Origin: Bacteroidales bacterium
GTDB taxonomy: Bacteria; Bacteroidota; Bacteroidia; Bacteroidales; Marinilabiliaceae
Assembly (NCBI GenBank): GCA_900766825.1
Contig: CAAFWU010000050.1
Location: 1 to 11,076 of the forward strand
Direction: 5' to 3'
DNA length: 11,076 nucleotides
Shown piece after piece: positions 1-7,032 of this stretch. The notes under the pieces were generated by a model that saw only the letters and a program-made list of their open reading frames with translations, made no database searches and was not told the DNA's origin. Both the position numbers and the translations under genes were made by a program. How positions within the stretch are numbered: the stretch's first letter is position 1; every line of letters starts with the position of its first letter.

Positions 1-2
1 AT

Positions 3-92
3 CCATTTGAGTTGATACAAATTATAGTATCAAACGACGACCGCTATATGGCTCTTACACAAGCATTCGGGAAACTAGCAGCTATGGCATAA
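3..92 (+). CDS. Possible C-terminal end of an upstream gene (partial)
   Basis: Reading from base 3, one frame stays open for 29 codons and stops at TAA (90-92). The other two + frames close within the first 15 bases. The residues (ending in ALTQAFGKLAAMA) look like an amphipathic helix, as is common at protein C-termini. No family can be recognised from so short a piece, and a chance open frame cannot be excluded. Confidence 0.35.
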   Translation, partial: PFELIQIIVSNDDRYMALTQAFGKLAAMA

Positions 93-445
93 TTCAAAAA
101 TCCACTTGCGAAACTTTAGTAATTGTAAGTAAGGGAGATATGCTGACATTTAAATATCACTCCGCATAAAGTTTGCATGATTGCGGAGGAAATAGAGTTG
201 TGGAACTCGCATACAACATACTCAAAACAAAAATAGTATAAAAAAGTTTGCTGTAGACATTGTTAGCTGGTATATTTAAATGCAGCTATGCCCACCATAC
301 CACCATAGTTTCTAAAAAAAAGCATAAATGAAATTTCCTTTTTCGCTTAAAAATTGTTTTCTTTGAAATCGGTAATGTGCAAAAAAGCGCAAAATCCGAA
401 TAAGAAAAAACAGAAACCCTTAAACAAGGCAAGAAACAAGAATAG
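93..445. other. AT-rich intergenic region upstream of the phosphohexomutase gene
   Basis: No convincing gene is seen on either strand. The region holds a 7-bp inverted repeat (CTCCGCA at 160-166 pairing with TGCGGAG at 182-188, 15-nt loop) without a following T-run, so it is not a clear terminator. A candidate promoter lies at 247-278. The stretch before the start codon is purine- and A-rich, as is usual for Bacteroidetes translation starts. Confidence 0.5.
247..278 (+). promoter_or_regulatory. Candidate Bacteroidetes-type promoter for the phosphohexomutase gene
   Basis: A TTTG element at 247-250 is followed after exactly 20 bases by TATATTTA at 271-278. This matches the Bacteroidetes primary sigma pattern TTTG-N(19-21)-TAnnTTTG in all but the final base. 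Transcription would start near 285 and give a leader of about 160 nt before the ATG at 446. The match is by eye, and AT-rich sequence produces such matches by chance. Confidence 0.45.
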
Positions 446-2197
446 ATGGAAGATAAGGAACTTATGAAGTCCGTTTTGGCCAAGGCTCAGCAGTGGTTGG
501 ACGGCAAATATGACGAGGCAACCAAGAGCGAGGTTCGCTCTATGATGGAAGCAGAGGACAAGAGCGCGCTCATCGATGCCTTCTACAAAGACTTGGAGTT
601 TGGCACTGGTGGCTTGCGCGGCAAGATGGGTGCGGGCAGCAACCGCATGAACATCTACACCGTTGGCAGCGCCACACAGGGTTTGGCCAACTACCTTAAC
701 AAAGAGTTTGCTGGCAAAGGTCAGATAAAGGTTGTGGTTGGTCATGACTGCCGCAACAACAGCCGCCTATTTGCCGAGACCGTGGCCAACATCTTCTCGG
801 CCAACGGCATCAAGGCCTATTTGTTCGACGACCTGCGCCCAACACCCGAAATTTCGTTTGCCATCCGCGAACTGGGCTGCCAGAGTGGTGTGAACATCAC
901 AGCATCTCACAACCCCAAGATCTACAATGGCTACAAGGCTTACTGGAGTGACGGTGCGCAGATCATTGCCCCCCACGACACCAACATCATCGACGAGGTG
1001 AACAAGATCACCAGCGTAGACCAGATTAAGTTTCAGGGCAACCCCGACCTCATCGAGTTCATTGGTGAAGAGATCGATGCCAAGTACATTGCCAACATCA
1101 AGGCCTGCGTGCTGGACGAGGAGCTCATCCGTCGTCAGCACGACTTGAAGATTGTCTACACCCCAATCCACGGCACAGGTCGTCACATGATCCCCAGAAC
1201 GCTCAACGCCATTGGCTTCGACAACATAATTCACGTTGCGGCACAGGACGTTATCACAGGCAACTTTCCCACCACCCCATCGCCCAACCCCGAGGAACCC
1301 GCTGCCATGGCCATGGCCATCAAACGTGGCGAAGAGACCGAGGCCGACATTGTTATGGCTTCGGATCCCGATGCCGACCGCATTGGCGTGGTTGTGAAGA
1401 ACGATGAGGGCAAGTACATCATCCTCAACGGCAACCAGACTGCCCTCATTTTGACATGGTTCTTGCTGAACCAATGGAAAGAGAGCGGCAAGATCGACGG
1501 CAAGCAGTTCGTGATCAAGACCATTGTGACCACCGAAGTCATCACCGAGATGGCCAAGAAATATGGCGTGGGCATGTACGATGTATACACTGGTTTCAAG
1601 TGGATTGCAGCCAAGATATTGGAGCAAGAGGGCAAAACCAAGTACATTGGCGGTGGCGAGGAGAGCTTCGGCTATCTGCCCTACGATGCCGTACGCGACA
1701 AAGATGCGCCAGCCTCCATTGCCCTTATGGCACAGATTGCAGCATGGGCCAAGGACAAGGGCATCAAGCTCTACGACTTGCTCAAGCAGATTTACGCTGA
1801 GTTCGGCTTCTCGAAGGAGAAGATGATCTACATTGTTCGCGAGGGCAAAGAGGGTGCCGACGAGATCCGCAACCTTATGAAGGAGTACCGCGAGAATCCT
1901 CCCGTGACCATGGGTGGCTCTAAGGTGGCCATTGTTAAGGACTACCAGAACTTGACCGAGAAGAACATCCTGACAGGTGAGGTTAAGCCTCTGGATATGC
2001 CTTGCACCAGCAATGTACTGCAGTACTTTACCGAGGACGGCTCCAAGGTATCGGTTCGTCCTTCGGGCACCGAGCCTAAGATTAAGTTCTACTTCGAGGT
2101 CAAAGTGCCTATGAAGGATACGAGCGAGTGGGCTCAGGCTTGTGCAGCTGCCGACAAGAAGATTGAGCAGGCTGCTAAAGACATGAAGGCCATTTAG
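446..2197 (+). CDS. Phosphoglucomutase/phosphomannomutase (alpha-D-phosphohexomutase)
   Basis: This cytoplasmic enzyme moves the phosphate of a hexose between C1 and C6 (for example glucose-1-P to glucose-6-P) through a phosphoserine intermediate. It links glycolysis with polysaccharide and nucleotide-sugar synthesis. All four family signatures are present and in order: the phosphoserine loop TASHNP with Ser154, the Mg-binding loop DPDADR with Asp307, Asp309 and Asp311, the sugar-binding loop GGGEES at 402-407, and the phosphate-binding loop RPSGTEPK at 538-545. The 583-residue length fits the long PGM2-like branch, whose members may act on glucose or pentose phosphates, so exact substrate is uncertain. 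The start at ATG 446 follows an A-rich leader without a Shine-Dalgarno. The gene is monocistronic: a leader with its own candidate promoter precedes it and a strong terminator follows 25 bases after the stop. Confidence 0.93.
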   Translation: MEDKELMKSVLAKAQQWLDGKYDEATKSEVRSMMEAEDKSALIDAFYKDLEFGTGGLRGKMGAGSNRMNIYTVGSATQGLANYLNKEFAGKGQIKVVVGHDCRNNSRLFAETVANIFSANGIKAYLFDDLRPTPEISFAIRELGCQSGVNITASHNPKIYNGYKAYWSDGAQIIAPHDTNIIDEVNKITSVDQIKFQGNPDLIEFIGEEIDAKYIANIKACVLDEELIRRQHDLKIVYTPIHGTGRHMIPRTLNAIGFDNIIHVAAQDVITGNFPTTPSPNPEEPAAMAMAIKRGEETEADIVMASDPDADRIGVVVKNDEGKYIILNGNQTALILTWFLLNQWKESGKIDGKQFVIKTIVTTEVITEMAKKYGVGMYDVYTGFKWIAAKILEQEGKTKYIGGGEESFGYLPYDAVRDKDAPASIALMAQIAAWAKDKGIKLYDLLKQIYAEFGFSKEKMIYIVREGKEGADEIRNLMKEYRENPPVTMGGSKVAIVKDYQNLTEKNILTGEVKPLDMPCTSNVLQYFTEDGSKVSVRPSGTEPKIKFYFEVKVPMKDTSEWAQACAAADKKIEQAAKDMKAI

Positions 2198-2222
2198 TTC
2201 AAGGGCTTAACAGCATAATATT

Positions 2223-2269
2223 TGTCCGCCAGACAAGTTCGTTTGACTTGTCTGGCGGACATTTTTTTT
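2223..2269 (+). terminator. Strong intrinsic terminator after the phosphohexomutase gene
   Basis: A perfect 16-bp stem (2223-2238 pairing with 2246-2261, core CCGCCAGACAAG) closes a 7-nt loop and is followed by eight T residues. This is a textbook rho-independent terminator on the + strand. Confidence 0.93.
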
Positions 2270-2539
2270 AGTTCAAACGTTAAGAAAGTAGGCTAAAAAG
2301 GTGTTGCAGTTTATTGAATTCTTAACATCGTGATGTTGGAAATATTTAAAATAAAACGCAATTTTGTTGAGCGTGGCATTTGTTGATTGCAAGAATTGAA
2401 ATCGTAAATATTTCACATTAAAAGATTGTGAATCATTCGATTTAAGAGCAAGCACACAAAAACACGACAACGAAATAGAGCTAAGAAGAATAAAGTAGCC
2501 TAAAGCGGTGACCTTAATAAAGGAAATTTTAAGAGTCAG
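2270..2539. other. AT-rich leader of the thioredoxin-like lipoprotein gene
   Basis: About 270 AT-rich bases without a gene on either strand. It contains a dyad AACATC-GT-GATGTT at 2324-2337 (6-bp arms, 2-base centre) that could be an operator or chance. TTTG elements occur (for example 2379-2382), but no well-spaced TAnnTTTG partner was found, so the promoter is not placed. Confidence 0.4.
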
Positions 2540-3652
2540 ATGAATAACATTATTAGAGCAGCTGCCATTGTTGGTCTTGTGGCAGCCACAGCATGCAGTG
2601 GACCAACAACTTACGAAATAAACGGACGTGTGGCAGGAGCCACAACGGGCGACACTGTTTACTTGGTCAACCCACGCGGTGTGGATGCCGACACCACCAT
2701 AATGACCGACAGCACCTTTAGCTTCGTGGGTTCCTTGGCCGAAGAGGACAGCGTATGCTATCAGGGTGCACGCTACACCTTGCGCTGCGAGCGAGCCGAT
2801 GGTCGCACCATACGCGGTGCCATATTCTTGGAACACGGTCAGCCAACCATTGAGATGACCGAGAACGGATGGCGCGTGGCAGGCACCCCAATGAACGATG
2901 CCTACCAGAAGGTGCAGGACGAAGCCGAGCCCTTTATGCAGACATCGGACGACCTATACAACAAATCAAAAGAGCCCAATCTGGACGAGGCTATGCGCAA
3001 AGATCTTGAAGCACAGTCGGAGGTTGAGTACGAGAAGTATAGGGACGTGATTCGCAACGGTGCCAAAGCTCACATGAACAGCCCCGTGGGATTGTTCTTG
3101 CTCAAAGAGGTGGTCTACGACATGGATGGCGAGACATTAAGCAACATGCTGAGCAACGTGCCCGCCAAGTGTAAGAACGAGCCCACCTATATTCGCTTGA
3201 ATGCTCAGGCCGAGGCACTTAAGCGTGTGGCACCAGGTCAGGACTTTGTGGACTTGACCCTGCTGAACCCCGACAGCGCAGAGGTGAGCCTGAGCCAATA
3301 TGTGGGCAAAGGCAAGGTTGTTCTACTGGACTTCTGGGCCTCGTGGTGCTTGCCATGCCGTCGTTTAGCCCCCAGCATTGTGGAGCTCTACAAAGCCAAC
3401 AAAGACAAGGGTTTTGAGATTGTGGGTCTCTCGATGGACCGCAAGATGGAGGCTTGGCAGAAGAGCATTGTGGATTTGGGTCTGGAGTGGCCTCAGATGT
3501 CGGACTTGAACGGATGGAGCAGTTTGGCGGCCAAAGAGTACGCCATAATGTCGATTCCCACAACCATTTTGGTGGATGGCAATGGCAAAATAATTGGCCG
3601 ATACTCCGACGAGGAGAGCATGAAAAAGGCTGTGGAAGAGGCTTTAAAATAG
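2540..3652 (+). CDS. TlpA-like thioredoxin-fold lipoprotein with an N-terminal DUF4369-like domain
   Basis: This is probably a periplasm-facing, membrane-anchored thiol-disulfide protein. Residues 1-19 form a lipoprotein signal (hydrophobic AAAIVGLVAATAC, lipidated Cys19; Ala at -3 is slightly atypical). Residues about 24-115 are a beta-rich domain of the DUF4369 type, with the pattern 'GDTVYL...DSTFSFVG'. A helical linker spans about 120-225. The C-terminal thioredoxin/AhpC-TSA domain (about 235-370) has the redox motif WCLPC with Cys270 and Cys273, and a cis-Pro loop SIPTT with Pro340. This architecture is common in Bacteroidetes, often several copies per genome. Partner and substrate are unknown; roles in disulfide reduction, cytochrome maturation or stress response are inferred from family. 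It stands alone, between a terminator upstream and a hairpin 30 bases downstream of its stop. Confidence 0.9.
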   Translation: MNNIIRAAAIVGLVAATACSGPTTYEINGRVAGATTGDTVYLVNPRGVDADTTIMTDSTFSFVGSLAEEDSVCYQGARYTLRCERADGRTIRGAIFLEHGQPTIEMTENGWRVAGTPMNDAYQKVQDEAEPFMQTSDDLYNKSKEPNLDEAMRKDLEAQSEVEYEKYRDVIRNGAKAHMNSPVGLFLLKEVVYDMDGETLSNMLSNVPAKCKNEPTYIRLNAQAEALKRVAPGQDFVDLTLLNPDSAEVSLSQYVGKGKVVLLDFWASWCLPCRRLAPSIVELYKANKDKGFEIVGLSMDRKMEAWQKSIVDLGLEWPQMSDLNGWSSLAAKEYAIMSIPTTILVDGNGKIIGRYSDEESMKKAVEEALK

Positions 3653-3682
3653 GCTGATACACAGAGCGAAAAGAACAGATAG

Positions 3683-3736
3683 CCGAGGGCATCGAACTCA
3701 ACGAGAGCGTGAGTTTGGTGTCCTCGGATTAGTTTT
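3683..3736 (+). terminator. Wobble-containing hairpin, probable terminator of the lipoprotein gene
   Basis: Positions 3683-3700 pair with 3710-3727 over 18 uninterrupted pairs, three of them G-U, around a 9-nt loop. A short U-rich tail (ATTAGTTTT) follows. The G-U pairs would be A-C mismatches in the other strand's RNA, so the fold is meant for + strand transcripts. The U-tract is weak, so termination may be partial. Confidence 0.6.
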
Positions 3737-3774
3737 GTGTGAGAGCAGAGGGAATATGTTTCTGTTTTGAGAAA

Positions 3775-3817
3775 GGGAGGGGAGTGAGGGTATTAAGGGG
3801 AGATGTGTGGGGGTGGG
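3775..3817 (+). other. Six consecutive G-tracts (potential G-quadruplex)
   Basis: G-runs occur at 3775-3777, 3779-3782, 3788-3790, 3797-3800, 3809-3813 and 3815-3817. The first four fit the rule G3+N1-7 repeated, with loops of 1, 5 and 6 bases. The tract is on the non-template strand and ends 11 bases before the -33 element of the next promoter. No such G-rich run was noticed elsewhere in the window. Confidence 0.6.
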
Positions 3818-3828
3818 TTGTCATAACT

Positions 3829-3860
3829 TTTGTTACATTGCTCAATAATTGTTATCTTGG
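3829..3860 (+). promoter_or_regulatory. Candidate Bacteroidetes-type promoter for the MORN-protein gene cluster
   Basis: TTTG at 3829-3832 is followed after 20 bases by TATCTTGG at 3853-3860, which keeps the TA, TT and final G of TAnnTTTG. Transcription would begin near 3867, about 100 bases before the chosen start at 3967. The spacing matches the optimum for the group. Confidence 0.5.
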
Positions 3861-3966
3861 CATAGAGATTGAGACAAGATTTTGGGCAGGGAGATATGGG
3901 GAAAAAGATAAGTCCCCTAAGACAAACCCCTTGAAGCTCAAAAGACTAAATTGGCAAGAACCGACG

Positions 3967-4932
3967 ATGAAAAAAAAGATAGGCAAAATAATGAGGGTCG
4001 TGGTGTTGATTATGGCTTTGGCAACAGCGGCCAGCAACGTGACCATGGCGCAGGACTTTATGGGCAGCATGGGTCCACGAAGCAAAACACAGACACAGGA
4101 GCAGAAATCGAAGAGTGCGAAATCGACTCAGGAGAAGGGCACAACAGCAGCCAAGACAAAGAAGGAGAAACACTTCGACTTGCCAGACAAACCAAACGTG
4201 ACCGACGCCAATGGGCTTAAGCAGGGCGAGTGGGGCCCAAAATATGACAATGGTCAATATAAATACGTGGCCACATTTAAGGACGGGCGCCCGGTGGGGA
4301 GTGTGGTGCGCTACACAAGGGATGGCAAAAAGAGTATGCAGATGACCTACGACAGCAAGAGCGACACCTGCTTTGTTCTTACGTATCACCCCAACGGCAA
4401 GTTGGCCAGCAGGGGGCAGTACGTGAACCAGAAACGTGAGGGCACATGGAAACTCTACAAAGCGGACGGCATATTGGTGTGCACCGAGGAGTATTTTGTG
4501 GGCAAACGTCATGGCATTCAGACCATTCTGTACGAGGATGGCAAGACAATGGAGATGATAACATGGGTAGATGGGTCGCAGACGGGTCCCTACATAAAGT
4601 TCTACATTGGTGGAGCTAAGGAGATTGAAACCAATTACAAGTACGGTCAGCTGGATGGGCACTACCGCTCGTGGGGTTTGGACGGCAAGCTGAGCCAAGA
4701 GGGCGACTACGACAATGGTGTGCGAGTGGGCAAATGGTACTTGCGCTATGCCGAGCTAAATACCGAGATCGATGTGGTTTATGACAAATATGGAAGGGCT
4801 GAAAATCAGGCACTTCTGGACTCACTGGACAATAGGATGATTGAGCTTGGCGAGCAACAGATTGGCAAATACACCGACCCTCAGGACTTTATGAACAACC
4901 CAGAGGATTACCTACCATTCAGCATTCAATAG
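3967..4932 (+). CDS. Exported MORN-repeat protein of the YwqK type
   Basis: The frame is open from a GTG at 3739, but the ATG at 3967 is preferred: it begins a clean signal peptide (MKKK, hydrophobic VVVLIMALATAAS, likely cleavage after TMA at residue 28), and the candidate promoter lies inside the longer frame. The protein is 321 residues long. Residues about 38-70 are a Lys/Gln/Thr-rich, probably disordered linker. Residues about 83-262 contain tandem MORN_2-like units of about 22 residues with recurring patterns such as 'G.WKLY..DG', 'YHPNGKLASRGQY' and 'DGHYRSWGLDGKLSQEGDYDNG'. The C-terminal 60 residues are acidic and lack the repeat. YwqK-like proteins are often annotated as antitoxin components, but nothing here supports a toxin partner; an envelope or secreted scaffold role is inference. 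The next gene starts 10 bases after its stop. Confidence 0.82.
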   Translation: MKKKIGKIMRVVVLIMALATAASNVTMAQDFMGSMGPRSKTQTQEQKSKSAKSTQEKGTTAAKTKKEKHFDLPDKPNVTDANGLKQGEWGPKYDNGQYKYVATFKDGRPVGSVVRYTRDGKKSMQMTYDSKSDTCFVLTYHPNGKLASRGQYVNQKREGTWKLYKADGILVCTEEYFVGKRHGIQTILYEDGKTMEMITWVDGSQTGPYIKFYIGGAKEIETNYKYGQLDGHYRSWGLDGKLSQEGDYDNGVRVGKWYLRYAELNTEIDVVYDKYGRAENQALLDSLDNRMIELGEQQIGKYTDPQDFMNNPEDYLPFSIQ

Positions 4933-4942
4933 GACGAGGGAT

Positions 4943-5770
4943 ATGACTATGGCAAATATTTTAAGACAAAGGATGAAGAGATGGGTTCTTGTGGCACTGG
5001 CGGTCATGGGTTTGGACCTGAGTATGTGTCTGGGTTTTGACTTATGCGAACTTAGGGCACAGCCAGCGGGGGTGAACCTCGAGGGGCGAAGCGACAGGTT
5101 TACAGCTCAGCTGCAGGGCAACGTGGCCACGGTGGACGAGACGACGTGGAAGATAGACTACAGCCGGCGGACACTAGAGCGAGCTGAGCAGACATCGCAC
5201 GCCACAGACTCGTTTAACGTGAAGGGTAACATATTGTGGCGCAAGACATTCGACGAGGATGGGCTGCAGGAGAGTCACACTATATATCAGTACGACGAGA
5301 AGGGACAGAAGAGAGTCTCGACAACCTATAGCCGCACGGGAGAGAGGGCATTGCAGACACTCTATGCCTACACGGCCGATGGGTTCTTGGCTCGTATGCG
5401 GTTTACAGATGCGGACGCCACGACCATTAGCACCACCGAGGTGGGCATAGCGGACTTTTGGACCGAGACGGTCGAGATGTATAAAGATGGCGAAAAGGTG
5501 AGCACTATATATCACTACGACAACGAGATACGCTTGGACCGCGTGAGCCGCAACGATGGTCACATAAGCACCGAGATGCGCTACCGCTACGTGGTGGGCA
5601 AATTGCCAAGCCGCGGCACCTACACCACGTCGGACGGACGAAAGTATAGCATGACCTATGAGTATGAGACCGACGAGGCTGGCAACTGGACTCGCATGGT
5701 GACCTATGTTGACGGTCGGGCCACCGAAGAGAGGGTGCGAACCATAACATATCACAACGCAACGAACTGA
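4943..5770 (+). CDS. Exported beta-rich protein with YD-like strands, function unknown
   Basis: The protein is 275 residues long. The N-terminus carries basic residues (RQRMKRW) followed by a hydrophobic stretch (VLVALAVMGLDLSMCLG) and a possible cleavage near 'LRAQ' at residue 40, so it is probably exported. ATGs at codons 3 and 11 (4949 and 4973) are alternative starts; the latter gives a shorter, more typical signal peptide. From about residue 60 onward the chain is a series of beta-hairpin-like units with aromatic-acidic patterns such as 'YQYDEKGQKRV', 'YAYTADGF', 'YHYDNEI' and 'YEYETDEAGNW', reminiscent of YD/RHS or wall-associated repeats, but too degenerate to assign. It lies 10 bases behind the MORN protein gene and is probably co-transcribed. 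The shared secretion and repeat style suggests the two act in the same envelope process. No catalytic motif is visible. Confidence 0.75.
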   Translation: MTMANILRQRMKRWVLVALAVMGLDLSMCLGFDLCELRAQPAGVNLEGRSDRFTAQLQGNVATVDETTWKIDYSRRTLERAEQTSHATDSFNVKGNILWRKTFDEDGLQESHTIYQYDEKGQKRVSTTYSRTGERALQTLYAYTADGFLARMRFTDADATTISTTEVGIADFWTETVEMYKDGEKVSTIYHYDNEIRLDRVSRNDGHISTEMRYRYVVGKLPSRGTYTTSDGRKYSMTYEYETDEAGNWTRMVTYVDGRATEERVRTITYHNATN

Positions 5771-5797
5771 TACACAACAGAAAACAGAGGGAGAGTT

Positions 5798-6259
5798 ATG
5801 TTTGAATATCAATACCCCCGTCCAGCCCTTACAGCGGACTGCCTACTTTTCTCACACAACGCCAGTGGAGCCCCCACCCTACTGCTCATACGCCGAGGCG
5901 GCGAACCCTTTGCTGGTCATTGGGCATTGCCAGGCGGCTTTGTGAACCCCAACGAGACCAGCAAAGCAGCGGCAGCCCGCGAGCTGACCGAGGAGACAGG
6001 CGTGACCATTGAGGAGGAGGTTTTGACTCTTGTGGGCATATTCGACAAGCCAGGTCGCGACCCACGCGGATGGACCGTGAGTGCAGCCTACAGCACCACA
6101 GTGGATGGCGAACCTCGAGCCCAAGGGGCCGACGATGCTGCCGAGGCACGCTGGATGCCCATAGACCAAGTGAAGGAACTAATGCAGAGCAACGGCTTGG
6201 CCTTCGACCACAGAGATATTATTGCCGACACCCTGAGACTCAAGGGTTTGAGTCAATAG
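5798..6259 (+). CDS. NUDIX hydrolase
   Basis: This 153-residue cytoplasmic enzyme is predicted to hydrolyse a nucleoside diphosphate linked to another group, using a divalent metal. The Nudix box is complete at residues 47-69 (G-x5-E-x7-RE-L-T-EE-T-G-V, with Glu53, Arg61, Glu62, Glu65 and Glu66). An upstream 'GHWALPGG' and an N-terminal strand 'LLLIRRGGEPF' are typical of the ADP-ribose pyrophosphatase/YjhB-like subgroup. Substrate (ADP-ribose, an oxidised dNTP or another) cannot be read from sequence. It begins 27 bases after the preceding stop and ends 33 bases before endonuclease III, so an operon is likely. The pairing with a DNA-glycosylase gene is compatible with nucleotide-pool cleansing, but this is inference. 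Confidence 0.92.
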   Translation: MFEYQYPRPALTADCLLFSHNASGAPTLLLIRRGGEPFAGHWALPGGFVNPNETSKAAAARELTEETGVTIEEEVLTLVGIFDKPGRDPRGWTVSAAYSTTVDGEPRAQGADDAAEARWMPIDQVKELMQSNGLAFDHRDIIADTLRLKGLSQ

Positions 6260-6292
6260 AAAAAGAGAGAAAAAGGGAGGAAAAAGAACGCC

Positions 6293-6961
6293 ATGGAAAT
6301 CAAGGAACGCTACGATGCCGTGCTGGCACTGTTGGCCGCAGCAATGCCCGATGCCCGATCGGAACTCAACTTCAGCAACGACTACGAGCTAATGGTGGCT
6401 GTAATGCTCTCGGCTCAATGTACCGACAAACGGGTGAACATGGTAACACCCCACCTATTTGATCGATGGCCCACCATGGAGGCACTCTCTATGGCCACAG
6501 CCGAAGAGGTATACAGCGTGATAAAATCGGTGAGCTACCCCAACACCAAGAGCCGTCATCTGGTGGCAATGGCTCGCATGACCATGGAGGAGTTTGGGGG
6601 CAAGTTGCCCACCACACGCGAAGAGTTGATGCGTCTGCCAGGTGTGGGACGCAAAACAGCCAACGTGATACTTATAGAAGCCTGCGGTCAAGAGGCCATG
6701 CCAGTGGACACCCACGTGCACCGCGTGGCCGAACGCATAGGGCTCACACATGGGTGCAAGACACCAGAGCAGACCGAGCGGCAGCTGCTGGAGCACATAC
6801 CCCAAGAGATACTGCACCGAGCCCACCATTGGTTGGTTCTCTTTGGTCGCTACACATGCAAGGCCTTGAAACCCCAGTGTAGGGATTGCTACATAAGCCA
6901 CCTATGCGCCCGAATGCACCCCGAGACCGTGGAGGACGAAAACGGGTGCCCCATAGAGTGA
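6293..6961 (+). CDS. nth: Endonuclease III (bifunctional DNA glycosylase/AP lyase)
   Basis: This base-excision repair enzyme removes oxidised pyrimidines and cuts the abasic site by beta-elimination. At 222 residues it is close to E. coli Nth (211). The helix-hairpin-helix LPGVGRKTANVIL at 115-127 includes the catalytic lysine Lys121, and Asp139 lies in VDTHVHRV. The C-terminal [4Fe-4S] ligands follow the exact C-x6-C-x2-C-x5-C spacing (Cys189, Cys196, Cys199, Cys205). The conserved SAQCTD segment is at 40-45. The ATG at 6293 is preceded by a purine-rich stretch. It is the last gene of the MORN-YD-NUDIX-nth run, and a -7 promoter element lies just after its stop. Confidence 0.96.
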   Translation: MEIKERYDAVLALLAAAMPDARSELNFSNDYELMVAVMLSAQCTDKRVNMVTPHLFDRWPTMEALSMATAEEVYSVIKSVSYPNTKSRHLVAMARMTMEEFGGKLPTTREELMRLPGVGRKTANVILIEACGQEAMPVDTHVHRVAERIGLTHGCKTPEQTERQLLEHIPQEILHRAHHWLVLFGRYTCKALKPQCRDCYISHLCARMHPETVEDENGCPIE

Positions 6962-6997
6962 GGAAAGAGATTAGGGCAAATATTGGTAAAAATATGC

Positions 6998-7005
6998 TAT
7001 ATTTG
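6998..7005 (+). promoter_or_regulatory. Consensus Bacteroidetes -7 element ahead of the SPOR-like/purF pair
   Basis: TATATTTG is a full match to TAnnTTTG and sits in an AT-rich gap right after nth. No good TTTG lies 19-21 bases upstream (the nearest, TTAG at 6971-6974, is 23 bases away), so the -33 part is weak. Transcription would start near 7012, only about 20 bases before the first possible ATG at 7033. Confidence 0.5.
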
Positions 7006-7032
7006 CGACGTCAACATAAAAAGTGACAACCG

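Noticed and set aside
160..188. Inverted repeat CTCCGCA/TGCGGAG as a terminator of the upstream gene
   Set aside because: There is only a 7-bp stem with a 15-nt loop and no T-run on either strand.
767..1627. A 286-codon open frame on the - strand inside the phosphohexomutase gene
   Set aside because: It lies wholly antisense to a gene with all family motifs, shows no recognisable domain, and reflects the codon bias of the real gene.
3739..3966. N-terminal extension of the MORN protein from a GTG
   Set aside because: The extension is encoded partly by the G-tract and contains the candidate promoter; the signal peptide starts cleanly at ATG 3967.
3946..4698. A 250-codon open frame on the - strand
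   Set aside because: It is antisense to the MORN-repeat gene, with a His/Leu/Cys-rich, unprotein-like composition and no motif.
3967..4932. Toxin-antitoxin system based on the YwqK label
   Set aside because: The protein is predicted to be exported, and no toxin-like neighbour is seen; the label alone is not evidence.
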